A stretch of 64,000 nt of DNA from Clostridium guangxiense (lineage in GTDB: Bacteria > Bacillota > Clostridia > Clostridiales > Clostridiaceae): NCBI RefSeq assembly GCF_021043395.1, contig NZ_JAJNKE010000003.1, positions 172,821 to 236,820 on the forward strand, in the 5' to 3' direction. A model generated the notes under the pieces. The model saw nothing but the letters and a program-made list of their open reading frames with translations. It searched no databases and was not told where the DNA came from. The translations under genes and the position numbers were made by a program. Shown in pieces: positions 1 to 9,642 of this stretch. Position 1 is the stretch's first letter. The number at the start of each line of letters is the position of its first letter.

Positions 1-439
1 GTGCAGTAGGATAAACATCATTTGTAGATTGAGACATGTTTACATCTTCTATGGGTTTTATAATAGAATAGTCTCCCTTTTTTTCGCCTAGTAATTCTAT
101 AGCTCTATTTGCAATTACCTCATTTACATTCATGTTTGTAGAGGTTCCCGCGCCACCTTGAAGAAAATTTGTTATAAACTCATTTTTAAGCTTGCCACAA
201 AGTATTTCATCGCAAGCTTTTATTATAGCATCAGCCTTTTCACTAGAAAGTTCATTTGTTTTTTTATGGGCTATTGCAGCTGCTTTTTTTACAGTTACAA
301 TAGAATAAATTAAATTTATATTAACTTTTCTATCACTTACCTTAAAATTTAATTCAGCACGTTTGGCATTTATACCGTAATATGCATTTTGGGGAATTTG
401 TTCTTCTCCAAGTAAATCCTTTTCTAATCTAAAATTCAA
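1..439 (-). CDS. aspA: Aspartate ammonia-lyase (aspartase), N-terminal part, cut by the window edge
   Basis: The reverse strand reads as a fumarase/aspartase-superfamily N-terminus of about 146 residues; the rest lies before base 1. It begins NFRLEKDLLGEEQIP and contains the family segments GGAGTSTNMNVNEV and VNMSQSTNDVYPT, which carry the substrate-binding Thr/Ser and Asn residues. Aspartase converts L-aspartate to fumarate and ammonia in the cytoplasm. The SQSTND form and the opening resemble aspartases more than fumarases, but the discriminating C-terminal loop is not visible. The start is a TTG at 437-439, set by a GGAGG at 447-451 with a 7-base spacer; no ATG is available nearby. It is divergent from the glycosyltransferase gene. 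Confidence 0.85.
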   Translation of the reverse strand, partial: MNFRLEKDLLGEEQIPQNAYYGINAKRAELNFKVSDRKVNINLIYSIVTVKKAAAIAHKKTNELSSEKADAIIKACDEILCGKLKNEFITNFLQGGAGTSTNMNVNEVIANRAIELLGEKKGDYSIIKPIEDVNMSQSTNDVYPTA

Positions 440-519
440 ATCAAATCCTCCTTGAAGTATTTTATAAATTTCAGTTTCATTTTAACAAAGTTTAATGGTA
501 TTAACAACTAACAAATATA

Positions 520-546
520 TTGACACGAATATTAATATGATATAAA
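520..546 (+). promoter_or_regulatory. Possible promoter for the glycosyltransferase gene
   Basis: TTGACA at 520-525 is followed after a short 15-base spacer by TATAAA at 541-546. The spacing is below the 16-18 optimum, so this is only a candidate. It lies about 100 bases upstream of the likely TTG start at 646. Confidence 0.35.
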
Positions 547-645
547 GTTGATTTGAATGTTAATATTAGGAAGAAAACTTGATTTTTACAATGTGGTAAT
601 TCTAATATTTTGTGCTAAGTAACAATTAAAAAGTAGGTGAAAAAA

Positions 646-1341
646 TTGTTATCTATTATTATTCCTGTATACAACGAAAAGAAAAACATAAGGGAATTAG
701 TTATAAGAATGGAAAATGCACTTAAGAGTAAGAATTATGAAATTATATTTGTAGATGATAGTAATGATGAAACTACAGATGTAATAATGAATTTAACGAA
801 ACAAGACGATAAGGTTAAATTAATACATAGAGAAGAAAAAAGAGGACTATCTTCAGCAGTAATTGAGGGATTTAAGGAAGCAAAGGGTGATGTGTTTTCA
901 GTAATGGATGGAGATTTACAGCATCCACCAGAAATAGTACCATTTATGCTAGATAAAATTAATGAGGGTGCAGATATAGTAATTCCGAGTAGATTTATTC
1001 AAGGTGGAAGCGATGGAGGACTAAATTTATTTAGAAAATTTGTCTCTTGGACAGCAAGGTATATGGGAAAGGTGTTATTTAAAAAGCTTAGGCAGATTTC
1101 TGATCCTACAAGCGGGATTTTTATGTTAAAAAAGTCCGTTATAGCTAATAAAAATCTAAGTGATATAGGTTGGAAGATATTAATTGAAGTACTTGTTATG
1201 GGTGAATATAATAATTTAGTTGAAATTCCATACGCATTTGATACGAGAAATTCCGGTGAATCAAAGATGAGTGCTGTAGTACAAGCACAATATTTAAAAC
1301 ATTTATTTAGTTTACTTTTACGGACTAAATTCAGTAAGTGA
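646..1341 (+). CDS. GT2 glycosyltransferase, dolichol/polyprenyl-phosphate mannosyltransferase-like
   Basis: A family 2 glycosyltransferase of about 231 residues with no C-terminal membrane segments. It shows the opening strand LSIIIPVYNEKKNI, the nucleotide-sugar acidic motifs FVDDSNDET and SVMDGDLQHPP, and the later IPSRFIQGG segment typical of DPM1/polyprenyl-phosphate glycosyltransferases. These move a sugar from a nucleotide donor to a lipid phosphate at the cytoplasmic membrane face. A GTG at 637 is in frame but lies inside the AGGTGA ribosome site (635-640); the TTG at 646, five bases after that site, is the better start. The last residues (RTKFSK) run into unrelated DNA, a solute-binding-protein remnant, so the native C-terminus was probably replaced by a deletion join. 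Confidence 0.8.
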   Translation: MLSIIIPVYNEKKNIRELVIRMENALKSKNYEIIFVDDSNDETTDVIMNLTKQDDKVKLIHREEKRGLSSAVIEGFKEAKGDVFSVMDGDLQHPPEIVPFMLDKINEGADIVIPSRFIQGGSDGGLNLFRKFVSWTARYMGKVLFKKLRQISDPTSGIFMLKKSVIANKNLSDIGWKILIEVLVMGEYNNLVEIPYAFDTRNSGESKMSAVVQAQYLKHLFSLLLRTKFSK

Positions 1342-1581
1342 TCTTGCTAATGAATTAGGTAAAAAGATGGGTATTAAAATAAAATTTGTTTCAAATGCAT
1401 GGGACGGAATTTTTCTTGCACTTAATTCTAAAAAATTTGATGTTATAATGTCAACTGTAAGTATTACAAATGAAAGAAAGAAAACAATGCTTTTCTTGAT
1501 CTCAAAAATGAAAGAATTTCAGCAATAGTTACAGATCCAATGGTAGGAGACTACTACAGTGCTAAGGAAATTTGTAATATA
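1325..1581 (+). pseudogene. Remnant of a family 3 amino-acid ABC transporter solute-binding protein
   Basis: Starting inside the 3' end of the glycosyltransferase gene, another frame reads SVSDLANELGKKMGIKIKFV, then WDGIFLALNSKKFDVIMSTV and SITNERKKTMLF. This is the SBP_bac_3 signature of polar amino-acid binding proteins. It then loses frame near 1495, and a second frame gives LDLKNERISAIVTDPMVGDYYSAKE, which is the normal C-terminal region of the same family. The signal peptide, the first lobe and the middle are missing. At least one internal deletion joins TMLF directly to LDLKNER. No start or ribosome site remains. I judge it a dead fragment and not a functional gene. Confidence 0.8.
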
Positions 1582-1661
1582 TAGTTGAGCTGGTTCCACT
1601 ATAAAATATAAAAGTGTGATAAAATTAGTTATAAGTTCGGTGGAAAGATGGAGGAAAGTTA

Positions 1662-4595
1662 ATGAAATTTAAAATTGGTGATATTTATTTTGGGTTTAAA
1701 CTTGAGAATGAAGTGAAAATAGATGAGATAAAATCCATTGGTAGAGTATTTACACATATAAAAAGTGGGGCTAAACTTGTGAGCCTCGAGAATGATGATG
1801 ATAATAAAACATTTTCAATAACCTTTAAAACCCTTCCTCAAAATAGCAAAGGAATACCGCATATATTGGAGCATTCAGTATTGTGTGGTTCTAGAAAGTT
1901 TCCTGTTAAGGAACCATTTGTAGAAATACTAAAAGGATCTTTGAATACGTATTTAAATGCAGCAACTTACCCAGATAAAACTATGTTTCCTGTTGCAAGC
2001 AGAAATTATAAAGATTTTAGAAATTTAATGAATGTGTATCTTGATGCTGTTTTTTATCCAGCCATATATGAAAAGCCTGAAATATTTATGCAAGAGGGCT
2101 GGCATTATGATATAGATAATATTAATGGAGAAATTGATTACAAGGGTATAGTGTACAATGAAATGAAAGGAGCGTATTCTTCCCCGGTAGCCATTCTTCT
2201 AAGGACTGTAGATGAAACACTTTTTAAAGATAATATATATAGGTTTGATTCTGGTGGAAAACCAGAAGAAATAGTTAAGCTTTCAAGCAATGAATTTATA
2301 AAATTTCACGAAGAATACTATCATCCGTCCAATAGTATAATATATCTTTATGGAGATATTAAGCTTGATGAGGAACTTAAATTTATAAATGATGAGTACT
2401 TAGATAAATTTGAAAAGAAAGCAATTAAAAATGACATTGTACTGCAAAAGGCTTTTGAAGAAATGACTGAAAAAGAAGTTGAATATTCTATATCAAACAG
2501 TGAAAGCGAAGATGATAAAACTTTTTTTAGCTTAAGCTTCTGCACCGGAAGCATTTTAGATGAAGAGCTGTATTTTGCTTTTGATATTCTTGAAAGTATA
2601 CTTTTAGGACTTTCTTCTTCGCCGCTTAAAAGAGCTCTTGTTGAAGCAAATATAGGGAAAGATGTTTTTGGAGTTTTTGATAATTCTATTTTGCAGCCAA
2701 CCTTTAGCATCATTTTAAAGGATTCCAATTTGAAAGACAAAAATAAATTTAAGGACATTGTTTTCAGTGTGCTAGAGGAATTATGTAAAAATGGTATAGA
2801 TAGAAAAGTAATTGAAGCTGTAATAAATGCAAGAGAATTTGAAATAAAGGAGGCTGATTATGAAAGCTATCCAAGGGGACTTGAATATAATGAAAAAATA
2901 TTAGATAGAATGCTTTATGGAGGAGAACCTTTTGAAAACCTTAGGTATGAGAAAAAACTAAAAAAGATGAAGAATGCTATGAATAGCAACTACTTTGAAA
3001 AAATTATAAAAAAGTATTTTCTTAATAACAAGCATAGCGCACTTATAACTGTGAAGCCTAAGAAAAACCTTGAATATGAAACAAATAAAGCCGTTTTAAA
3101 AGATCTTAAAATTTTTAGAGATAATCTTAATAAAGAACAACTAGAAGAAATATTTGAACAAAACAGAAAGCTTAAATTGAGATATGAAACTCAGGATAAA
3201 AAAGAGGATTTAGATAAAATACCAATGCTTTCAATTAAAGATATTAATCCGAAGGCAGATTACTTTGAGAGTGAAAAAATAAATCAAAATGGCGTTGATA
3301 TTTTATATACTCCATTAAATACTAATGGTATAAATTATATGAATTTGTACTTTGATTCGTCTGTAGTGCCTGTAGATATGATACCATATCTGTCGCTGTT
3401 TTCTATTTTAATTGGAAGAATGAATACTAAAAAATATGATTTCAAGGATTTATCTAATCAGGTAAATATGAATGTTGGCGGTATGGATTTTAGCTTGGAG
3501 CCTTACTCAGATATAAATGAAGTAGATAAATATGTACCTGAATTTGTAATTAGAACGAAGGTTTTAAAAGAAAAAACATTCAAGCTTCTTGAATTATTGG
3601 AGGAAGTAATTAATAAAACCATATATGATGATTATAAAAGACTTAAAGAACTCATTGAAGAGCTTAAGTCTAGGTTAGAAATGTCTATGCAGAGCAGGTC
3701 ACATAGGGTTGCTGCAGTAAGAATTGGTTCATATTATTCTCAAATGTATAAATACGTGGATATAATATCAGGAATAGAGTTTTATAAATTTTTATGTAAT
3801 CTTGAGAGAAGCTTTGATGAAAAGAAAGAAAGTATTTCGGAAAAGTTAAAGGCATGTGCAAAACTTGTTTTTAATTCCAATAATATGTTGGTTGGTTATG
3901 CTGGAGATAGGGATGCACTAAATGAGTTCTTAAAGCTATTTAATGAGTTTAGAGGTAGGCTTAAAAATGAACCAATAAACAAATACAATTATGATTTTAA
4001 GCTTGAAAAACTAAATGAAGGGCTTATTATATCTTCAAAGATTCAATGTGTTGTTAAGGGATATAATTTTAAAAAACTTAATTTTCAAAATAGTGGAGTT
4101 TTATCTGTAGTAAAATCCATTGCAAACTATGATTATCTGTGGAGTAAAGTAAGAGTTCAAGGTGGTGCCTATGGGGCATTTGCTTCTTTCTCTGGAAATG
4201 GAAATATGAATTTATGTTCCTATAGGGATCCAGGTTTAGCTGAAACAATTGAAATATATGATGACTTTGCTGATTATATCAAAAATTTTAATGCGGATTA
4301 TAGAGAGATAACAAAATATATACTTGGAACTATAAGCGGAATTGATGCACCTTTAAGCAATGCGTCTAAATGTGAAAGAACAGTGCTGCATTATATTACA
4401 AATATTGATATGGATTATATACAAAGGATAAGAGATGAAATAATAAATGCTGACATTTATAGTATAAGAAAATGTTCTAAGCTTATAGGGGATTGTATGA
4501 AAGAAAATTATATATGCGTCATTGGAAATGAGCAAAAAATAAATGAAAATGCGGATAAATTTAAAAGAGTAATAAATATTTTTGCGGAAAGCTAA
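1662..4595 (+). CDS. M16C zinc metalloprotease (PreP/Hyp-like insulinase family)
   Basis: A 977-residue protein of the peptidase M16C family, the usual size for this clade in which two pseudo-duplicated halves form a closed chamber. The inverted zinc motif HxxEH is H67-I-L-E70-H71, within GIPHILEHSVLCGSRKFP. The distal zinc ligand is E167 in YNEMKGAYSSP. A central M16C-associated region and a catalytically inactive second half, with an RVQGGAYGAF segment, follow. Related bacterial and organellar enzymes degrade short unstructured peptides; no signal peptide is seen, so a cytoplasmic role is likely. The ATG start has a clean GGAGGAAAG site at 1650-1658. It stands alone, with its own upstream region after the pseudogene. 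Confidence 0.9.
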   Translation: MKFKIGDIYFGFKLENEVKIDEIKSIGRVFTHIKSGAKLVSLENDDDNKTFSITFKTLPQNSKGIPHILEHSVLCGSRKFPVKEPFVEILKGSLNTYLNAATYPDKTMFPVASRNYKDFRNLMNVYLDAVFYPAIYEKPEIFMQEGWHYDIDNINGEIDYKGIVYNEMKGAYSSPVAILLRTVDETLFKDNIYRFDSGGKPEEIVKLSSNEFIKFHEEYYHPSNSIIYLYGDIKLDEELKFINDEYLDKFEKKAIKNDIVLQKAFEEMTEKEVEYSISNSESEDDKTFFSLSFCTGSILDEELYFAFDILESILLGLSSSPLKRALVEANIGKDVFGVFDNSILQPTFSIILKDSNLKDKNKFKDIVFSVLEELCKNGIDRKVIEAVINAREFEIKEADYESYPRGLEYNEKILDRMLYGGEPFENLRYEKKLKKMKNAMNSNYFEKIIKKYFLNNKHSALITVKPKKNLEYETNKAVLKDLKIFRDNLNKEQLEEIFEQNRKLKLRYETQDKKEDLDKIPMLSIKDINPKADYFESEKINQNGVDILYTPLNTNGINYMNLYFDSSVVPVDMIPYLSLFSILIGRMNTKKYDFKDLSNQVNMNVGGMDFSLEPYSDINEVDKYVPEFVIRTKVLKEKTFKLLELLEEVINKTIYDDYKRLKELIEELKSRLEMSMQSRSHRVAAVRIGSYYSQMYKYVDIISGIEFYKFLCNLERSFDEKKESISEKLKACAKLVFNSNNMLVGYAGDRDALNEFLKLFNEFRGRLKNEPINKYNYDFKLEKLNEGLIISSKIQCVVKGYNFKKLNFQNSGVLSVVKSIANYDYLWSKVRVQGGAYGAFASFSGNGNMNLCSYRDPGLAETIEIYDDFADYIKNFNADYREITKYILGTISGIDAPLSNASKCERTVLHYITNIDMDYIQRIRDEIINADIYSIRKCSKLIGDCMKENYICVIGNEQKINENADKFKRVINIFAES

Positions 4596-4674
4596 ATTTA
4601 TGTCCATTCATAAAATATATGTGATATAATATTTATAAAATATTCAAATGCTGTAAAATAATGGAGGAAACGAA

Positions 4675-5169
4675 ATGGATGATGTTAAGATTCTGGTTGT
4701 ATTTTTCTCAAAGACTGGAAATACTAAGCAGGTCGCAGAAAGCATAAGCAAAAGTTTTAATTGTGATATTGAAGAAATTAAAGAAAAAGAAAGTAGAAAA
4801 GGAATATTTAAAAATATAATTGAAATTAAAAATGCTATTCTGGGCAATAAGACAACCATTTGTAAAACTGAAAAGGATCCTTCAAAGTACGATGTTGTTA
4901 TAATTGGCACTCCAGTATGGGCTTCACATATTACACCAGCAATTAGGACATATATAAGCGAAAATAAAGATAAAATTAAATGTACAGCATTTTTTAATAC
5001 ACATGGGGCAGAAAAACCTAGAGAAATTAAAGCATTTAAGGATGTAGAAAGTATCACAGGCAAAAGAATTAAGGCTTTAATGGATATCTCTAAGGCTGAA
5101 ATAAAAAATGGAGATTATAAGAAAAAAATAGAGATTTTTAGAGCAGACTTAATAGAATATATAAAATAA
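4675..5169 (+). CDS. Flavodoxin-family protein
   Basis: A 164-residue flavodoxin-like protein. The N-terminal VVFFSKTGNTKQVAESI is the FMN phosphate-binding loop (S/T-x-T-G-N-T), followed by a second loop IIGTPVWASHITPAIRTYI that would contact the isoalloxazine ring. Proteins of this type shuttle one electron or reduce small quinones. The sequence is closer to the flavodoxin/NAD(P)H-oxidoreductase variants of clostridia than to classical short flavodoxins. The start follows GGAGGAAACGAA. It is monocistronic, flanked by the M16C gene upstream and a hairpin downstream. The redox partner cannot be told from the context. Confidence 0.85.
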   Translation: MDDVKILVVFFSKTGNTKQVAESISKSFNCDIEEIKEKESRKGIFKNIIEIKNAILGNKTTICKTEKDPSKYDVVIIGTPVWASHITPAIRTYISENKDKIKCTAFFNTHGAEKPREIKAFKDVESITGKRIKALMDISKAEIKNGDYKKKIEIFRADLIEYIK

Positions 5170-5220
5170 CTTAGAGAAGGTCTGGTGGAAGGCTCATTAT
5201 TCTTCTTAAACTTAATATGA

Positions 5221-5252
5221 GGCTGTCGCAATTTTAGTGCGGCAGCCCATTT
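5221..5252 (+). terminator. Hairpin GGCTGTCGCA/TGCGGCAGCC after the flavodoxin gene
   Basis: A 10-bp stem (one G-T pair) spans 5221-5230 and 5238-5247 with loop ATTTTAG, followed by a short CATTTTCT tract. It is a compact version of the GGCTGTCGCACTAAA palindrome at 62084-62205 and of the half copy at 56240-56287, so it doubles as a repeat-family member. The rest of 5253-5443 shows nothing further I can name. Confidence 0.6.
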
Positions 5253-5443
5253 TCTGTCTAATTTATATCATTTCTGTTTGTCTCTACAACTCAGATTATG
5301 TACATGCAAGTAAGATTAGTAAGTATAGTAAATTTTTGACTAAAGGATTTAAATATAATTAGGTAGAATATATAAAAGGCTATCGACTCAACTATGCTAG
5401 TTCAATTATACATTTGAGCAAAATTATATTAAGGGGTGAGGAC

Positions 5444-7441
5444 ATGAAGAGAAAATCAATAAAAACTAAAATTGTAGCCTTCTTAGCAGTAGTAATAGTT
5501 ATACTTGTAGCTTCTATTGTGTTGGAAGATGTATTTAGGTTTGAAAAATATGTAGATGGAAGCATAAGTGAAGAACTCATAAAGTCAACTAAAATATTTG
5601 ACAACAAAATAGCAGATATGAAAAAAGTGTCTTTTAATATGGGAATGCAATTATCGTTAAATAAAGATGTTGTAGGAGCAATAAAACAAAAGGACACTGA
5701 TGTTATATTGAAGACTTTAGAGCCGCTTATTAATAATTCTGGTATGGATTTTATTACAGTTACAGATGAAAAAGGAATTGTTTTGGCTCGAACTCATGAT
5801 AAGGATAAGAAAGGGGACAGCGTTACTAATCAGACTAATGTACAAAATGCACTCAAAGGAGAAGCAAATACTCAAGTGGAAGGAGGAACTTCCGTTAAAA
5901 TGTCAGTTAGGTCTGGTATACCTGTAAAAAATAGTGATGGGGAAGTTATTGGTGTTATATCAATAGGATATAGACTTGATACAAATAAAGTTGTAGATTA
6001 TATAAAATCAAACTTGGGTTGTGATGCAACAATTTTTTTGGGAGATACAAGAATTGCAACGACTATAAAAAAGAATGGAAGGAGAACAGTTGGTACTAAA
6101 TTAGATTCTGCTATAGCTAAAAAAGTTCTTTCTGGAAATAAATATATTGGAGATGCAAATATACTTGGAAGAAGTTATACTACCTCCTACGAACCAATTA
6201 TGAGTTTTGGAAGTAAAGTTTCGGGTATTTTATTTGTGGGAAAAGACAAGTCATTAAGCAATATGGTCAAAAATGATTTTATTAAAAGCAATATAATAAT
6301 AGGCTTAGCTGCACTTTTAATATTTGGATTTGCAATTTATTTATATATCAATTTAAAAGTTTCGAAACCTCTTCAAGGTGTTGTAGAGCATTTTAAAAAT
6401 CTTTCTAATGGTAAGTTTAATGTACCTATTTCAGATGCTTTTATAAAAAGAAAAGATGAAATTGGAGAGCTTGCCAATGCTGTAGTTATTATGCAAAGGG
6501 ATGTTGGAAATTTAGTTAAGGAAATTGTAAGTGATTCGGAAGATATAAGTGCATCAAGTGAAGAACTTTCTGCAACAGTAGAAGAATTTTATTCTATGAT
6601 ACAAAGCATAGATGCAGAAATCAAAAATATTGTTTCTGCATCTCAGGAAACTAGCGCAGTATCAGAAGAAATTAATGCATCAGTAGAAGAAATTAATGGA
6701 AATGTAGAAATATTGTCAAGTAAAGCGGAAGAAGGAGGTAAAAATTCAGATTCATTTAAGGAAAGAGCTACTAAAATAGAAAAGGACAGTAGAATATCTA
6801 TTGACAAGGTTAAAAATATATACAATGATAAAGAGAAAAGCATAATTAAATCCATAGAAGAAGGCAATATTGTAGAAAAAATAATAATTATGGTTAATAC
6901 TATAAAGGACATATCAGAAGAGACTAGCTTGTTGTCACTTAATGCAGCTATTGAAGCAGTAAGGGCTGGGGAACATGGAAAAGGTTTTGCAGTTGTTGCA
7001 GATGAAGTTAGAAAGCTTGCAAGTGAGTCTTCAGAAGCGGTAGAAGAAATAGAAGATATAATAAAAAGAGTAAGATATGCGTTCGGTGATTTATCAAACA
7101 ATAGCAGCGAAATACTCAAGTTTGTTAAACAAGATATAAATCCACAATTAGAAAGCTTTAAAAGTTTAGGGAGTGAGTATTACAAGGACTCTAATTTTGT
7201 AAGTGAAATGTCCCAAAAAATTTTAGATATGGCAAAAGAAATAAGTATATCAATACATCAGGTAGGAGAAGCAATGAATACAATGACTAAAAATACACAA
7301 GTTTCATATAAAAATGTAGAAGCTATAGAAAAAAGTATAAGTGAAACTTCAAAAGGCATAGAACAAGTTGCGTTAACAGCACAAAATCAGGCTATTTTAG
7401 CACAAAAGCTTAATGAAATGATGCAAAAGTTTGAAGTTTAA
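5444..7441 (+). CDS. Methyl-accepting chemotaxis protein with Cache sensor
   Basis: A 665-residue transmembrane chemoreceptor. TM1 is at about residues 8-28, an extracellular sensor domain of about 250 residues follows with single-Cache features ([53 protein letters not shown]), TM2 is near 285-305, then a HAMP domain. The cytoplasmic signalling helix ends at the hairpin tip in [18 protein letters not shown] followed by [14 protein letters not shown]. It would couple ligand binding to CheA/CheW. An in-frame TTG exists 30 bases upstream, but the AAGGGGTGAG site at 5431-5440 positions ATG 5444. The ligand is unknown; Cache domains of this class usually bind small organic acids. No che genes are nearby. 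Confidence 0.9.
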   Translation: MKRKSIKTKIVAFLAVVIVILVASIVLEDVFRFEKYVDGSISEELIKSTKIFDNKIADMKKVSFNMGMQLSLNKDVVGAIKQKDTDVILKTLEPLINNSGMDFITVTDEKGIVLARTHDKDKKGDSVTNQTNVQNALKGEANTQVEGGTSVKMSVRSGIPVKNSDGEVIGVISIGYRLDTNKVVDYIKSNLGCDATIFLGDTRIATTIKKNGRRTVGTKLDSAIAKKVLSGNKYIGDANILGRSYTTSYEPIMSFGSKVSGILFVGKDKSLSNMVKNDFIKSNIIIGLAALLIFGFAIYLYINLKVSKPLQGVVEHFKNLSNGKFNVPISDAFIKRKDEIGELANAVVIMQRDVGNLVKEIVSDSEDISASSEELSATVEEFYSMIQSIDAEIKNIVSASQETSAVSEEINASVEEINGNVEILSSKAEEGGKNSDSFKERATKIEKDSRISIDKVKNIYNDKEKSIIKSIEEGNIVEKIIIMVNTIKDISEETSLLSLNAAIEAVRAGEHGKGFAVVADEVRKLASESSEAVEEIEDIIKRVRYAFGDLSNNSSEILKFVKQDINPQLESFKSLGSEYYKDSNFVSEMSQKILDMAKEISISIHQVGEAMNTMTKNTQVSYKNVEAIEKSISETSKGIEQVALTAQNQAILAQKLNEMMQKFEV

Positions 7442-7462
7442 TAGAAGGGAGAAAACTAAAAA

Positions 7463-8071
7463 ATGAAAAAAGTACTTATAACAGGTTTTGATCCTTTTGG
7501 AGGAGAAAAAATAAATCCAGCTTTGGAGGCTATCAAAGAATTAAAAAACAATGAATTCCATGGTATTGAACTCAAAATAAAAGAAATTCCAACGGTTTTT
7601 TATAAATCAATAAAGGTACTTGAAGAAGCTGTAGAAGAATTTAAACCTGATGTTGTTATATGCGTTGGACAAGCAGGAGGAAGAAATGAAATAACTGTTG
7701 AAAGAGTTGCAATTAATGTCATTGATGCAAGAATTTCAGATAATGAAAACAATAAACCAGTAGATATGCCAATTGTAGAAAATGGATCTGCAGCATATTT
7801 TGCCACTATTCCCGTAAAGGATATTGTTTCTAATATAAAAGAAGCTGGCATACCAGCATCCGTATCAAATACTGCAGGTACCTTTGTGTGCAACCAGTTA
7901 TTTTATGGTCTTATGCATATAATAAGCACAAAGTATACCAATATTACAGGAGGTTTTATACATATTCCTTACTTACCAGAGCAGGCAGTAAATTATAAGA
8001 ACCAGCCAAGTATGAGTCTTCTAAATATGGTGAAAGCTTTGGAAATTGCAGTGAATACTGCTGCTAAATAA
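7463..8071 (+). CDS. pcp: Pyroglutamyl-peptidase I (C15 cysteine peptidase)
   Basis: A 202-residue cytoplasmic peptidase that removes N-terminal pyroglutamate from peptides. The catalytic triad of family C15 is visible: E80 in [16 protein letters not shown]143 in [14 protein letters not shown] and H167 in [12 protein letters not shown]. The N-terminus [14 protein letters not shown] is the family hallmark. Length is slightly below the usual 205-215 residues. It begins 21 bases after the chemoreceptor stop with an AGAAGGGAG site, so it could be co-transcribed with it, although no functional link is obvious. A strong hairpin terminator follows at 8137-8190. Confidence 0.93.
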   Translation: MKKVLITGFDPFGGEKINPALEAIKELKNNEFHGIELKIKEIPTVFYKSIKVLEEAVEEFKPDVVICVGQAGGRNEITVERVAINVIDARISDNENNKPVDMPIVENGSAAYFATIPVKDIVSNIKEAGIPASVSNTAGTFVCNQLFYGLMHIISTKYTNITGGFIHIPYLPEQAVNYKNQPSMSLLNMVKALEIAVNTAAK

Positions 8072-8080
8072 ATTAGGCTG

Positions 8081-8096
8081 CGAAGTAACAATGATT
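8081..8096 (+). repeat. Solo end of the GAAGTAACAATG palindrome family
   Basis: The string CGAAGTAACAATGAT directly after pcp matches the left terminus of the large palindromes at 52181-52407 and 57932-58183 (GAAGTAACAATG). No matching right end is found nearby, so it is either a relic of an excised or deleted copy or a chance match of about 12 bases. Confidence 0.4.
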
Positions 8097-8136
8097 TGGA
8101 ACATTTAGATATAAAAAAATAGGTGATTTTATGACT

Positions 8137-8190
8137 AAATTATAGTAGAATATTTGTATGTAAAAAATATTTTACTATAATTTATTTTTT
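8137..8190 (+). terminator. Strong AT-rich hairpin terminator after pcp
   Basis: AAATTATAGTAGAATATTT (8137-8155) pairs with AAATATTTTACTATAATTT (8165-8183) and is followed by ATTTTTTATG. The near-perfect stem of about 19 bp separates pcp from the GH172 gene. Confidence 0.8.
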
Positions 8191-8244
8191 ATGAAAATAC
8201 ATAAGCTAAAATATTAAATTTAGAAGGAAAGTAGAGGTAATTAT

Positions 8245-9354
8245 ATGTTAAATAATCCATTTATTACAGGACTGGGTTCTCTTCCTATTATGAATAACGG
8301 AAGAACTAGAACTATTAATGCGGAAAACCCTAAAGGAGAAAAGGGAAAAGGCGGTATGGCATCAAGTAATTTAGGACCATCAAGAAAAGGATCTCCATGT
8401 ATAAGTTTACAACACGATAAAACGATTACACTTGCAGAAATAGAGGGAACTGGAGTTATTCAGCATATTTGGATAACGGTTACAGATAGGACATCTGAGG
8501 CAGATAGGTTCGTTTTAAGAGATCTTGTTTTAAAAATGTATTGGGATGACGAAGAGGAACCCTCGGTTGAAAGTCCATTAGGAGATTTTTTCTGTTCTGG
8601 TTTTGGGTCTAGTGCTGTAGTAAATTCTATGCCTATTGTAGTAAATCCAACAAGAGGATTTAACTGTTATTTTCCTATGCCATTTGGTAAAAGGGCTAAG
8701 ATAACAATTGAAAATCAACATGCTAATGATATAACTGGATTTTTTTATCAAATAGATTACTGTTTATATGATGAACTTCCAGAGGAAACCGCATATTTTC
8801 ATGCACAGTGGAGACGTGAAAAAATAACTAAATTAAAGCAGGATTATGTAATACTTGACAATGTAAAGGGAAAAGGACATTATGTAGGGACATATATGGC
8901 TTTAAGTACGCTTGAAAGATATTGGTGGGGTGAAGGTGAAGTTAAATTTTATATGGATGGTGATGAAGAATACCCAACAATATGCGGTACAGGAACAGAA
9001 GATTACTTTGGCGGTGCATGGAGTTTTGCAACTCAGGTAAATGGAAAAACAGTAGAAAATACGTATTGTACACCATTTATGGGATATCCTTTTTACAGAG
9101 ATAAAGATGAGGATATTCATAATGCATATCATAACAATGATTGTATGCCAATGAGAGGAATGTATAGATGGCACATCATGGATCCAATTCGTTTTGAAGA
9201 GGACTTGAAGGTTACTATTCAACAAATAGGGGTATGCCATAAGGGCCTTTTTGAGCGTCAGGATGATGTTTCTACTGTTGCATATTGGTATCAATCAGAA
9301 CCACATAATTCATTCAAGGAACTACCCTCTAAAGAAGAAAGATGGCCTAGATAA
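8245..9354 (+). CDS. DUF2961 / GH172 family glycoside hydrolase-like protein
   Basis: A 369-residue protein without signal peptide. It matches the DUF2961 fold now classed as GH172, whose characterised members act on fructofuranosyl or arabinofuranosyl linkages. Recognisable family segments are GTGVIQHIWITVTDR near the N-terminus, a jelly-roll region with SPLGDFFCSGFG, and the highly typical CGTGTEDYFGGAW near residue 250; the last contains the acidic residues expected at the active site. The ATG start at 8245 follows GAAGGAAAGTAGAGG. No sugar transporter or regulator lies next to it, so the substrate cannot be assigned. It may act on internalised fructan- or arabinan-type oligosaccharides. 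Confidence 0.8.
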   Translation: MLNNPFITGLGSLPIMNNGRTRTINAENPKGEKGKGGMASSNLGPSRKGSPCISLQHDKTITLAEIEGTGVIQHIWITVTDRTSEADRFVLRDLVLKMYWDDEEEPSVESPLGDFFCSGFGSSAVVNSMPIVVNPTRGFNCYFPMPFGKRAKITIENQHANDITGFFYQIDYCLYDELPEETAYFHAQWRREKITKLKQDYVILDNVKGKGHYVGTYMALSTLERYWWGEGEVKFYMDGDEEYPTICGTGTEDYFGGAWSFATQVNGKTVENTYCTPFMGYPFYRDKDEDIHNAYHNNDCMPMRGMYRWHIMDPIRFEEDLKVTIQQIGVCHKGLFERQDDVSTVAYWYQSEPHNSFKELPSKEERWPR

Positions 9355-9459
9355 AAGCAATTATAGGAGTGAGATTTAAACTATTTATGTTTCTAGATGC
9401 TAAGCTTAAAGGAATTACCATGTATATATAATGTAGTTTTTAGTTGAGGTGGAGTAATT

Positions 9460-9505
9460 ATATCAAGATATGTTAACGGGTTAGCATGTCTTGATATTTT
9501 TTTAT
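9460..9505 (+). terminator. Hairpin terminator after the GH172 gene
   Basis: ATATCAAGATATGTTAA (from 9460) pairs with TTAGCATGTCTTGATAT (to 9497) with a few G-T pairs, followed by a run of seven T. The remaining 9355-9459 and 9506-9603 stretches show nothing clear. Confidence 0.8.
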
Positions 9506-9603
9506 AAATTAATCATGTAGTGCAAATGAACAAAATAAATTATTAAATAAACAGTTTTATGAGTTCCTCAAATATATTATTATTAATACTGTTATATAAC
9601 AAA

Positions 9604-9617
9604 AGAAAACGTTAACG
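9604..9617 (+). promoter_or_regulatory. cre-like catabolite site upstream of the GntP permease
   Basis: AGAAAACGTTAACG matches 12 of 14 positions of the Gram-positive cre consensus TGWAANCGNTNWCA and contains the palindromic core CGTTAACG (9610-9617). It lies 26 bases before the permease start, a position that would give CcpA-mediated repression. This is prediction from pattern only. Confidence 0.45.
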
Positions 9618-9642
9618 CTCAAAAACAAAGGGAGGAACATAA

